A stretch of 7,979 bases of DNA from Acidimicrobiales bacterium (GTDB lineage: Bacteria; Actinomycetota; Acidimicrobiia; Acidimicrobiales; JANYDT01). Below are positions 1 to 6,378 of the stretch, in pieces. The notes beneath the pieces were generated by a model. The model saw only the letters and a program-made list of their open reading frames with translations, was not told the origin of the DNA and searched no databases. Made by a program: the position numbers and the translations under genes. Where the stretch lies: contig JANYHQ010000059.1 of NCBI GenBank assembly GCA_025358985.1, positions 1 to 7,979 of the forward strand, written 5' to 3'. Every line of letters starts with the position of its first letter. Position 1 is the first letter of the stretch.

Positions 1-210
1 CTCGTGATCGGTGTGGCCATCGTGATCATCGGCTTCGTGGTGTTACCAGCGGCTGCGTCCATCCCCACTGATATGCCCGCTGGGCTCATCTGGAAATTCC
101 GGATGGTGTCACTGGCCGGACTGGTAACCACATGGACCGTGTTCGGCCTGGCCTTCGGTTGGCTCATGGTGCGCCAACCACGCGTGAAAGCGGTTCTGAA
201 AACTCCTTAG
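1..210 (+). CDS. C-terminal end of a probable CbtA-family (cobalt transporter subunit-like) membrane protein, 5' partial
   Basis: The reading frame enters from the left edge and ends at TAG 208-210, leaving the last 69 residues. These show one hydrophobic segment (about residues 2-19), then a Pro-rich stretch, the pattern PAGLIWKFRMVSLAG, a second hydrophobic segment and a short basic tail. That layout (IP.D.PAGLIWKFR..SL followed by a W..FGLAFGWL helix) matches my memory of the end of CbtA proteins, predicted subunits of a cobalt transporter in the cytoplasmic membrane. The function of that family rests largely on genomic association with cobalamin genes and cobalt riboswitches. It is the only plus-strand gene here and its last 4 bases overlap the end of dps. 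The true start lies outside the window. The family call rests on about 40 residues, so another small multi-pass membrane protein is possible. Confidence 0.6.
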   Translation, partial: LVIGVAIVIIGFVVLPAAASIPTDMPAGLIWKFRMVSLAGLVTTWTVFGLAFGWLMVRQPRVKAVLKTP

Positions 211-755
211 TCTTCCAGGATCGAGCGCAACATCCATGCCGTCTTTTCGTGGATGTCCAGGCGCTGCGTCAACAGATCGGCGGTGGGTTGATCGGAAGCC
301 TTCTCGGCCACTGCGAATGCGGTACGGGCGGTGCGGGCCACAGCCTCATTGCCGCTGTGCAGCACTCGCACCATGTCCATGGCCTTGGGTGGCTTGGCTG
401 GAACGTCGGGCAAAGAGCTGAGCTTGGCGAATTGTGCATACGATGCTGGCGCTGGGAAGCCGACAGCGCGGATGCGTTCAGCGATGGGATCCACGGCGTT
501 CCACAACTCCGTGTACTGCACCATGAACATGGCGTGGAGGGTGTTGAACATGGGACCGGTGACGTTCCAATGGAAATTGTGCGTGGTGAGATACAGCGTG
601 TACGTGTCCGCCAAAAGATTGGACAGTCCATCGGCGATGGCCGACCGATCCTTGTCAGAGATGCCGATGTTGACGTTGCCCATCGATTTGCCCACCGATT
701 TGCCCACCGACTTGCCCACCGACTTGTCGATAGTGCTCGCTTGCCTCTTGGCCAT
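207..755 (-). CDS. dps: Dps/ferritin-like DNA-protection protein with a repetitive lysine-containing N-terminal tail
   Basis: A 182-residue Dps-family protein. Dps proteins form 12-subunit shells that oxidise and store iron, and some also bind DNA during stress. The ferroxidase pattern is clear: H62 (in FHWN), H74, D89 and E93 (in DPIAER), with the same spacing as E. coli H51, H63, D78 and E82. The residue at the E. coli Asp67 position is Met78. Residues 11-26 are four KS(V/M)G units from a 12-base tandem repeat, giving a mobile lysine-rich tail; tails of this kind bind DNA in E. coli Dps. I chose ATG 753-755 because GGAG lies 7 bases upstream, although the frame stays open to 803. It starts 44 bases downstream of the permease gene on the same strand, so co-transcription is possible; I see no clear promoter or terminator in the gap. 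Its stop overlaps the convergent CbtA-like gene. Confidence 0.93.
   Translation of the reverse strand: MAKRQASTIDKSVGKSVGKSVGKSMGNVNIGISDKDRSAIADGLSNLLADTYTLYLTTHNFHWNVTGPMFNTLHAMFMVQYTELWNAVDPIAERIRAVGFPAPASYAQFAKLSSLPDVPAKPPKAMDMVRVLHSGNEAVARTARTAFAVAEKASDQPTADLLTQRLDIHEKTAWMLRSILED
679..726. repeat. Four-copy 12-base in-frame tandem repeat inside dps
   Basis: Four consecutive 12-base units, cccaYcgaYttg on the plus strand, occupy 679-690, 691-702, 703-714 and 715-726. The last two are identical and the others differ by one or two bases. On the minus strand they encode KSVG, KSVG, KSVG and KSMG in the Dps tail. A unit length divisible by three means gain or loss of copies would keep the frame. 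Confidence 0.95.
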
Positions 756-762
756 GTGTGAA

Positions 763-768
763 CTCCAT
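763..768 (-). promoter_or_regulatory. Ribosome binding site that fixes the dps start
   Basis: ATGGAG on the minus strand contains GGAG, 7 bases before the ATG at 753-755. This favours that start over in-frame codons further upstream (up to 803), which would run dps back over the permease stop. Confidence 0.7.
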
Positions 769-799
769 CTTGAGAGGAAAACCCAGTCTGGCAGCGTGA

Positions 800-1594
800 T
801 CAACGAGCGGAAGACACATCCCCACTGATGCGCTGCGCCAACCAGGCCGGCACTATCGACAACAACACCACGGTGATGGCCACCACGTTGACCACGGGCA
901 GGCGTTGCGGTCGGGAGTAGTTGCCCAGGATGAATTGCGGCAGTGTGGTGAACCCACTGCCCGCCGTGAAGGTGGTCACCACAATTTCGTCGAAGCTGAG
1001 AGCGAAGGCCAAGAGTCCACCCGCAAACAGGGCTGAGCGCAACAACGGCAACGTGACCAGTCTGAATGTCTGAAACGCATCGCCACCCAAATCGGCACTG
1101 GCCTCCTCCAGGTTGCCGGGTAAACGGCGCAGACGCGCCACCACATTGTTGAACACCACCACCAAGCAGAACGTGGCGTGGGCCACTACCAGTGTGAAGA
1201 AGCCCAATTTCACGCCCAGGATCTGTCGGAACGCAGCGTTGAGGGCAATACCGGTGACGATGCCCGGCAACGCAATAGGCAGGATCACTGCGAAACTCAC
1301 CGTGGTCCGACCGAAGAAGCGATACCGGTGCACCGCCAGAGACGCCAAGGTACCCAGAACCAGTGCCAGCAACGTAGCCATGGTGGCGGTCTGCACGGAA
1401 CCCCAGAGGGCGTGGCGTACCTCGTGATCACGCCACGCCACACCCCACCATTTCAGCGTGAAACCGCCGAAGATGATGGATCTCTGGCGGTTGAACGCCA
1501 GCAAGCCGAGGTACGCAATGGGTGCATACAAAAACAGCAATACGGCGGCGGTGAGAACGGCGATGCCGCGTCGAACGGCTGAAGACAGGTACAT
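800..1594 (-). CDS. potC: Polyamine-type ABC transporter inner-membrane permease (PotC/YdcV family)
   Basis: A 264-residue permease, the same length as E. coli PotC and YdcV as I recall them. It starts with a hydrophobic helix (about 11-33) and continues with further segments around 65-90, 100-120, 130-152, 185-205 and 235-255, consistent with six membrane helices. The EAA loop that docks on the ATPase is visible: EEASADLG at 163-170 followed by TLP at 181-183. It should form the translocation pore with the PotB-like permease. Its ATG is only 6 bases after the potB stop and has no good Shine-Dalgarno sequence (a weak CGAGAA lies 13 bases upstream), so translation is probably coupled to potB. 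Polyamine specificity comes from the operon and the binding protein, not from this sequence alone. Confidence 0.93.
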   Translation of the reverse strand: MYLSSAVRRGIAVLTAAVLLFLYAPIAYLGLLAFNRQRSIIFGGFTLKWWGVAWRDHEVRHALWGSVQTATMATLLALVLGTLASLAVHRYRFFGRTTVSFAVILPIALPGIVTGIALNAAFRQILGVKLGFFTLVVAHATFCLVVVFNNVVARLRRLPGNLEEASADLGGDAFQTFRLVTLPLLRSALFAGGLLAFALSFDEIVVTTFTAGSGFTTLPQFILGNYSRPQRLPVVNVVAITVVLLSIVPAWLAQRISGDVSSAR

Positions 1595-1600
1595 GTGTAC

Positions 1601-2452
1601 TTACAGATTCTCGAGGGCGCCGGTGCGGCGGATACCAACCAAGTAGATCACCATGATGATCATGGGTACCACCGCAAATGCGGCAGCCAACGGTACGTTG
1701 TTGACCCCAAAATTAGCGGAGATGACATTGCCGATCATCTGGGTCTTGCCTCCAACGATACCCACGGTGATGTAGTCGCCCAGGCTGAGGGAAAAGGTGA
1801 AGATGGTGGCCGCCACCACCGCTGGCAACAGGATGGGGAACACCACGGCGCGCAACGTGACACCAGCCCGGCCGCCGAGATCAGCCGATGCCTCCAATAG
1901 TGAATCGGGTAGTCGCTCGAGACCTGCGTAGATGGGCAAAATGGCATACGGCAACCACAGATAGGCCAGCACGATGACCACCCCAGACAGGCCGAATCCG
2001 GGCGACCAGCCGAGAGTCTTTCGCAGTAGCCCACCCGCAGGGTCGAGGAACGTGCGCCACGCATAGGCCTTGGCCAAATAGCTGGCCCACAAGGGCAGGA
2101 TGAGCGCTACTCCCAATGCCCGTCGTACGCGTGGTGTAGCTACCTTGGCCATGTAGAAGGCAATGGGGAGCGCCAGCACCAGGTCCACCAGGGTGACTGC
2201 AGCCGCCACCCCTAGCGTCCTCATGGCCACCCGTGCATACACCGGCCGCTGCCACAACTCTCGGTAGTTCTGCAGCCCAACGTGCTTGACCACATTGAAC
2301 GTGAAGCTGTCGAGCGAATACAGCGAACTCACCAGCAACGCCGCCAGGCTCCCGAGGTACACCACCACCAACCACGCCATCGGCGCGCCCAGTAGGCCCA
2401 CGAGACCTGCCAGGGGGCGGCGGTGAAACCATCGGGCCAGCGGCTTAAGCAT
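1601..2452 (-). CDS. potB: Polyamine-type ABC transporter inner-membrane permease (PotB/YdcU family)
   Basis: A 283-residue permease. A basic N-terminus (RWFHRRP) precedes a first long helix (about 16-44). A periplasmic segment with the typical GLQNYRELW follows at 59-67, then further helices near 78-100, 112-130, 155-176, 205-222 and 255-273. The EAA loop is LLEASADLGG at 185-194, ending in FPILLP at 205-210, and would contact the ATPase. Its ATG directly abuts the TAA of the binding-protein gene with no base between them. AAGGG 4 bases upstream and AGAGGT 10 bases upstream may serve as ribosome binding sites, both inside the previous gene, so coupled translation is likely. Six bases separate it from the second permease gene. 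Within the family it belongs to the PotB/YdcU side by its position and by the YdcS-like binding protein next to it. Confidence 0.93.
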   Translation of the reverse strand: MLKPLARWFHRRPLAGLVGLLGAPMAWLVVVYLGSLAALLVSSLYSLDSFTFNVVKHVGLQNYRELWQRPVYARVAMRTLGVAAAVTLVDLVLALPIAFYMAKVATPRVRRALGVALILPLWASYLAKAYAWRTFLDPAGGLLRKTLGWSPGFGLSGVVIVLAYLWLPYAILPIYAGLERLPDSLLEASADLGGRAGVTLRAVVFPILLPAVVAATIFTFSLSLGDYITVGIVGGKTQMIGNVISANFGVNNVPLAAAFAVVPMIIMVIYLVGIRRTGALENL

Positions 2453-3703
2453 TTAGCCCTTGACCTCTGTCCAGGCCTTGGTCCATTCGCTGTAATCAGT
2501 ACAGGCCACGGTGCGCCCATCGAGGCAAGCAGCAATGGGGGTAGTCCAGTACCAGATCTTGGAGAAGTACTCCTCGTCACCAGCATGGAACGTGTCACAG
2601 AAGGTTTTGTCGGCGGTCTTGGAACACGCTTTGGGATTGGAAGGTGCTTCGCCGAAGTACTCGGTAGCAGCGGCGTTGGCCGCAGGACTGATGATGTGAT
2701 CCATCCACAGGTACATGCAGTTGGGGTGCTTGGCCTTGGCCGCAATCATCCACGTATCAGACCAACCGGTGGCGCCCTCCTTGGGCAATATGGCTTCCAC
2801 CTTGGTGCCCTCTGCCTTGGCCAAGTTGGCCACGATCTGCCATGACGTGCCCACCACACTGGACCCAGCCTTGAAGGCCGCCTGCTGTTTGGTGAAATCA
2901 CTCCAATACTCACCGATATTGCTCTTCTGCTGCTTCAAGAGATCCACCGCAGCGCCGAACTGGGTGGCATCGAGGGCGTATGGGTTGGTGATCTTCAGCT
3001 TCGGCTGGGTGGCCATGAGATACACCGCCGCATCAGCGATGTAGATAGGCGAGTCGTATGCGGTGATAGCACCTTTGTACGGGCTGGCCTTGTCGAACAC
3101 CACGCTCCATGAGTCCGGGGCCGGGGTCACCTTGTCGGTGTTGTACATCAACACGTTGGCACCTCGACCATGCGGCACGCCGTACGACTTGGCGTTCACG
3201 GTGTTCCACGGCTTGCCTTTGAGGCCCGGGTACACATCGGCATAGTTGGGAATGAGAGCCGTATTCACAGGGGCCACGTCACCAGCGGCAATGAGTCGCA
3301 ATGACGCATCCCCCGAAGCTGACACACCGTCGTAGTCACCGGTCTTGATGAGCTGCACCATTTCGTCGGACGTATTACCCACCTTGACGTTGACCTTGCA
3401 ACCGGTGGCGGCGGTGAATGGATCTACCCACGCCTTTTCGGTATAGCCAGCCCAGGCAATGAGGTTCAGTTCGCCCTCGCCTTTGCCCACCGCAGTGGCC
3501 GCCGCAATGTCGGGCGCCTTGATGCCAGCCACCACCTCATTGCCTCCGGTGGCCGCCGCTACCGTGGTGCCCGCAGCAGTATCGGCAACGGCAGCCACAG
3601 TGGTATCCGGGGATTTGGAACTGCTGCTGCAGGCGTTCAATGCGAACGCACTGACCACCACGCATGCCATCAACTGAATAGTTCGTTGCTTGTTTACTGG
3701 CAC
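2453..3703 (-). CDS. ydcS: YdcS-like (PotD superfamily) substrate-binding lipoprotein of a putrescine-type ABC importer
   Basis: A 416-residue extracellular binding protein. A signal sequence ends in the lipobox LNAC with the lipidated Cys at 25. A Ser/Thr/Ala-rich linker (26-58) then leads to the binding domain from about 78. Several stretches match E. coli YdcS as I remember it: TSDEMVQLIKTGDYDGVSAS (111-130), GDASLRLI, NTALIPN, LMYNT, PDSW.VVF, SPIYIADAA, LPKEGATGWSDT (306-317) and WYWTTPI near the end. YdcS is the binding protein of the E. coli YdcSTUV system, reported to take up putrescine; a polyhydroxybutyrate-synthase activity has also been reported for YdcS. Cysteines at 102, 329, 360, 369, 393 and 401 could form disulfides outside the membrane. 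The start is GTG 3701-3703, with AAGGAG 7 bases upstream. It sits 33 bases after the ATPase gene. The ligand is inferred, not shown. Confidence 0.92.
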   Translation of the reverse strand: MPVNKQRTIQLMACVVVSAFALNACSSSSKSPDTTVAAVADTAAGTTVAAATGGNEVVAGIKAPDIAAATAVGKGEGELNLIAWAGYTEKAWVDPFTAATGCKVNVKVGNTSDEMVQLIKTGDYDGVSASGDASLRLIAAGDVAPVNTALIPNYADVYPGLKGKPWNTVNAKSYGVPHGRGANVLMYNTDKVTPAPDSWSVVFDKASPYKGAITAYDSPIYIADAAVYLMATQPKLKITNPYALDATQFGAAVDLLKQQKSNIGEYWSDFTKQQAAFKAGSSVVGTSWQIVANLAKAEGTKVEAILPKEGATGWSDTWMIAAKAKHPNCMYLWMDHIISPAANAAATEYFGEAPSNPKACSKTADKTFCDTFHAGDEEYFSKIWYWTTPIAACLDGRTVACTDYSEWTKAWTEVKG

Positions 3704-3710
3704 GATTGGT

Positions 3711-3716
3711 CTCCTT
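3711..3716 (-). promoter_or_regulatory. Strong Shine-Dalgarno before the binding-protein gene
   Basis: AAGGAG on the minus strand ends 7 bases before the GTG start at 3701-3703. It supports this non-ATG start and suggests high translation, as expected for the binding protein, usually the most abundant transporter component. Confidence 0.75.
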
Positions 3717-3736
3717 GGTTGCGGGGATGGATGGAT

Positions 3737-4819
3737 CTACTGAATGTCAAAGATGTGGCGACGCTCAAAGGCCAGCACCACACGCTCACCGGGACCACGG
3801 GCTACCCCGTCACCGGTGTTCTGCACCATCACTTGCAGCACGGCACCAGCATCAAGGGCCACCCGGAGTCGGGTGTACGGACCCAGGTATTCCACGTGTT
3901 GCACCATGCCCGGAGCGTGGACGTCGTGGCCGCCCTGCGTCTCTGAACCCTCCGTAGTCTCCGTAGTGCCCAGTACGCGTATCTTTTCGGGCCGGATGGT
4001 GAACGTTCCCTCCACACCCAGAAGCGACGAGGCCACCGAACCCTCGAGCAAATTGGAGGTGCCTACGAACCCGGCCACGAACGACGTTGATGGCCGCTCG
4101 TACACATCGGCCGGCGTGCCCACCTGTTCCACTCGCCCACGGTTGAACACCGCGATGCGGTCGCTCATCGTGAGCGCCTCTTCCTGATCGTGGGTGACGA
4201 AGATGAACGTGATGCCAACCTGGGTTTGGATCGCCTTGAGCTCAACCTGCATTTGCTGGCGTAGCTTCAAATCGAGCGCACCAAGAGGCTCATCGAGCAA
4301 CAACACCTTGGGTCGATTGATAAGTGCACGTGCCAATGCGATGCGCTGGCGTTGCCCCCCGGACAATTGCGATGGTTTGCGCGATCCATACGCACCGAGT
4401 TGCACCGTTTCCAGTGCTTCCCCCACCCGCCGGACCCTCTCGGCCTTGGGAGCCTTCTTCACCTTCAAGCCGTAGCCCACGTTGTCGGCCACACTCATGT
4501 GGGGAAACAGCGCATAGTCCTGAAACACGGTATTGACGTCACGATCGAACGGGGGCAGACGGGTGACGTCGGCGCCCTGCAACAAGATGGTGCCGTCGGT
4601 GGGCAACTCAAATCCGGCGATCATCCGCAACAGGGTGGTTTTACCCGAGCCCGACGGGCCGAGCAGGCAGAAGAACTCCCCGTCGGCAATATCGAGATCC
4701 ACTCCATCCACCGCATGGACGGCGTTCTCACCACTACCGAACAGTTTGCGGACGCCCCGGATGGACACCGCCGCCACCGCCGTCGCCGTAACTACAGCAT
4801 TGGGAAGTGATGCGGTCAC
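3737..4819 (-). CDS. potA: Polyamine-type ABC transporter ATP-binding protein (PotA/YdcT family)
   Basis: A 360-residue cytoplasmic ATPase that powers the importer. The nucleotide-binding domain is complete: Walker A GPSGSGKTT (54-62), Q-loop Gln100 (VFQDYALFPH), signature LSGGQ (152-156), Walker B VLLLDEP (172-178), D-loop GALD (180-183) and switch His210 (THDQEEA). A TOBE-type C-terminal region follows, with GFVGTSNLLEG at 250-260, IRPEKIRV at 275-282 and YLGPYTRLRV at 311-320. Residues 286-304 are a Thr/Glu/Gly/His-rich stretch that looks like a linker insertion. The start is GTG 4817-4819, with GAGGA 6 bases upstream. It is the first gene of the transporter operon, followed after 33 bases by the binding protein. 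In E. coli ydcSTUV the binding-protein gene comes first, so the order differs. Confidence 0.95.
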   Translation of the reverse strand: MTASLPNAVVTATAVAAVSIRGVRKLFGSGENAVHAVDGVDLDIADGEFFCLLGPSGSGKTTLLRMIAGFELPTDGTILLQGADVTRLPPFDRDVNTVFQDYALFPHMSVADNVGYGLKVKKAPKAERVRRVGEALETVQLGAYGSRKPSQLSGGQRQRIALARALINRPKVLLLDEPLGALDLKLRQQMQVELKAIQTQVGITFIFVTHDQEEALTMSDRIAVFNRGRVEQVGTPADVYERPSTSFVAGFVGTSNLLEGSVASSLLGVEGTFTIRPEKIRVLGTTETTEGSETQGGHDVHAPGMVQHVEYLGPYTRLRVALDAGAVLQVMVQNTGDGVARGPGERVVLAFERRHIFDIQ

Positions 4820-4825
4820 TGCACG

Positions 4826-4830
4826 TCCTC
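4826..4830 (-). promoter_or_regulatory. Ribosome binding site of the ATPase gene
   Basis: GAGGA on the minus strand lies 6 bases before the GTG at 4817-4819 and supports that non-ATG start. Confidence 0.6.
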
Positions 4831-4844
4831 AGGGCGGTGTGGTG

Positions 4845-4864
4845 TCTGCTGGGTGCGCAGCAGA
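4845..4864 (-). promoter_or_regulatory. Hairpin in the leader of the transporter operon
   Basis: The 83-base gap between the secreted-protein gene and potA holds a perfect 7-base inverted repeat: TCTGCTG, a 6-base loop, then CAGCAGA. It lies 14 bases before the potA ribosome binding site. No T-run follows on either strand, so it is not a standard intrinsic terminator. It could be a leader structure, an operator or chance; I see no convincing -35/-10 pair in the gap. Confidence 0.4.
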
Positions 4865-4902
4865 AGCGCCATATCGTGCCAGACGATCACTGCCCCCGCA
4901 GG

Positions 4903-5694
4903 CTAACGAACGTACTTCTTACGTTGCGTGGTCGTGAGGCACTTCCCTTTGGAGAATCGATAGCCTGTGCGGCACTTCTTGTCTCGGACAACCGTGACAA
5001 CGATGTACTTCGGCGGAGGCAGGGTCTCAACCACTGGGGCCACTGTTGTAGGAGCAGTGGTGATGGCGACAGTGACCGCGACGGTGGCGGCCGGACGGGT
5101 GGTGGGTGCCGGCAACGTGGTCGGTGGCGCCACGGTGGACGCGGTGGACGTGGTGACCGGGGTCAACGAGCCGAACACCACGTCGGTGGATGCCTCGATG
5201 GGTACCGCTACGGTCTCGATCACAGTGAGGGGATCAACTGCCGCCCCATTCACCGTGGTGGGAAACGACACGGCCCGTTGCACCCCGCCCACATAGGCCG
5301 CATTGCCATTGATGGGACGCGGACCAGTACCGAGTGCCGCCAATCGAAACGCGCAGTTGGTGCCTGCCTGGACAGCGACTGGCACCGTGACCGATCCACC
5401 CTGGGTGGGCAGCGAGGCCACCAGGGTCTGAGCCCCGGGGGCCGGCAGTCCGGCGACCCCGGAGCACACCACGTCCACTCGGTACCCGGTGAGCCCGTTG
5501 GGCATCTGTCCGGCCGAATTCAGCGTGACCTTGATAGACGCCACGTTGGTGGCCAGAGTTTGCGCCCGGGTTTGCGCTGGCGCGTTGGCGGTGGCGGCGA
5601 GCATGGCCGCCAGCACCGTGACGCCGGTGAACATCCCCAGCCCCGCCACGCGTGTGCTGCCTCTGGTCCAACGTGATGGGTTGACATGCTGCAT
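4903..5694 (-). CDS. Secreted protein of unknown function with Thr/Pro-rich linker and basic two-Cys C-terminal motif
   Basis: I do not recognise this 263-residue protein. A basic N-terminus (RWTRGSTR) precedes a hydrophobic segment (about 17-36) and a likely signal-peptidase site near ANAPAQ (36-41), so export is probable. Residues about 50-175 form a beta-rich-looking domain with Cys77 and Cys114, which may be disulfide-bonded. Residues 178-228 are a Thr/Pro/Ala/Val-rich low-complexity linker. The last 35 residues begin with a hydrophobic strand (YIVVTVV) and end in a basic cluster: KKCRTGYRFSKGKC (239-252), then TTTQRKKYVR. The tail could bind an anionic cell-wall or surface polymer, but that is inference. 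The start is ATG 5692-5694 with GGAGGA 4 bases upstream; the frame stays open further up without a comparable ribosome binding site. It is 72 bases after pth and 83 bases before the transporter operon. No functional link to either is evident. Confidence 0.85.
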   Translation of the reverse strand: MQHVNPSRWTRGSTRVAGLGMFTGVTVLAAMLAATANAPAQTRAQTLATNVASIKVTLNSAGQMPNGLTGYRVDVVCSGVAGLPAPGAQTLVASLPTQGGSVTVPVAVQAGTNCAFRLAALGTGPRPINGNAAYVGGVQRAVSFPTTVNGAAVDPLTVIETVAVPIEASTDVVFGSLTPVTTSTASTVAPPTTLPAPTTRPAATVAVTVAITTAPTTVAPVVETLPPPKYIVVTVVRDKKCRTGYRFSKGKCLTTTQRKKYVR

Positions 5695-5698
5695 GAGT

Positions 5699-5704
5699 TC
5701 CTCC
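5699..5704 (-). promoter_or_regulatory. Ribosome binding site that fixes the start of the secreted protein
   Basis: GGAGGA on the minus strand lies 4 bases before ATG 5692-5694. The frame extends to 5763, but this near-consensus site, together with a signal peptide that fits the shorter protein, decides the start. Confidence 0.8.
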
Positions 5705-5766
5705 GATGGTTGGGCCCGCACCATGGACTGTACCGGTGGCACTGATCCGAAACTGCTGAACACTGG

Positions 5767-6378
5767 TCAGACTGCAGCCGTATTGACCCGGTTCATGACC
5801 CGGTCGAATCCCTCATCGAGAATTGCCTCCACCGCATCAGCTGCCAGTTCGATATCCACATCAAGCAGTTGGCGTTCGGCTTTGCCCGGTCGCTTGAGTA
5901 CGTAGTCGGCGCCCGCCTCACGACCGGGGGGTTTGCCCACACCGATGCGGACCCGGGCAAACAGTGCTGAGTTGAGATGGGCCTGAACCGACTTCAACCC
6001 ATTGTGACCAGCGTTGCCGCCACCCAGTTTCAACTTCACCCGTCCGACGGGCAGATCCAACTCGTCGTGCACCAGCACCAACCGAGCCAAATCTTCTATG
6101 CCGTGACGACGTACCAACGGGCGGACTGCTTCGCCTGACAGGTTCATGTAGGTGATGGGCACGGCCACCACCAGGCGATGAACGCCCACCCGCAGTTCAG
6201 CGGACAGCGCCCTCTCTCGGCCCAGTTTCAGGCGGCCGCCATGGCGTTTGACCAGGAGGTTGATCACCTCCACCCCCACATTGTGGCGGGTGCCCTCGTA
6301 CTCGGCGCCGGGGTTACCGAGACCCACCACCAGCAGATCAGCGGGGGTACCCGTGCGCTGGCGACGATCGGGATTCAG
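5767..6378 (-). CDS. pth: Peptidyl-tRNA hydrolase, probably starting at CTG
   Basis: Pth releases tRNA from peptidyl-tRNAs that drop off the ribosome; it is a cytoplasmic monomer. Family motifs are complete: VVGLGNPGAEY, TRHNVG (catalytic His, E. coli His20), YMNLSG, VHDELDLP (Asp93 equivalent), GGGNAGHNGLKS (Asn114 equivalent) and FARVRIGVGKP. The first GTG in frame (6328-6330) would cut into the first strand, since the family has LLVVGLGNPG and both leucines lie upstream of it. Between 6330 and the in-frame stop at 6502-6504 there is no ATG, GTG or TTG. CTG 6376-6378 overlaps the rplY TGA as CTGA, the arrangement seen in coupled ATGA pairs. It yields 203 residues with the leader NPDRRQRTGTPAD before LLVVGLGNPG. 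I therefore favour CTG, with no strong ribosome binding site; 5767-6330 (187 residues) is the conservative alternative. The stop is TGA 5767-5769. Confidence 0.94.
   Translation of the reverse strand: MNPDRRQRTGTPADLLVVGLGNPGAEYEGTRHNVGVEVINLLVKRHGGRLKLGRERALSAELRVGVHRLVVAVPITYMNLSGEAVRPLVRRHGIEDLARLVLVHDELDLPVGRVKLKLGGGNAGHNGLKSVQAHLNSALFARVRIGVGKPPGREAGADYVLKRPGKAERQLLDVDIELAADAVEAILDEGFDRVMNRVNTAAV

Noticed and set aside
230..256. Inverted repeat ACATCCA/TGGATGT with a 13-base loop, 20 bases after the CbtA-like stop
   Set aside because: It lies in the dps coding region, where it encodes ordinary Dps residues, and no T-run follows on the plus strand. I would not call a terminator.
132..761. 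A 209-codon plus-strand open frame opposite dps
   Set aside because: Antisense shadow of a clear Dps gene, with no ribosome binding site and no motif.
770..795. Possible terminator between the permease gene and dps (a small CCA/TGG dyad followed by a T-run on the minus strand)
   Set aside because: The stem is only three base pairs once a real loop is allowed.
4807..5676. A 289-codon plus-strand open frame opposite the secreted protein
   Set aside because: The translation is Gly/Arg/His-rich low complexity, as expected from antisense of a GC-rich gene. The minus-strand frame has a strong ribosome binding site and a signal peptide.
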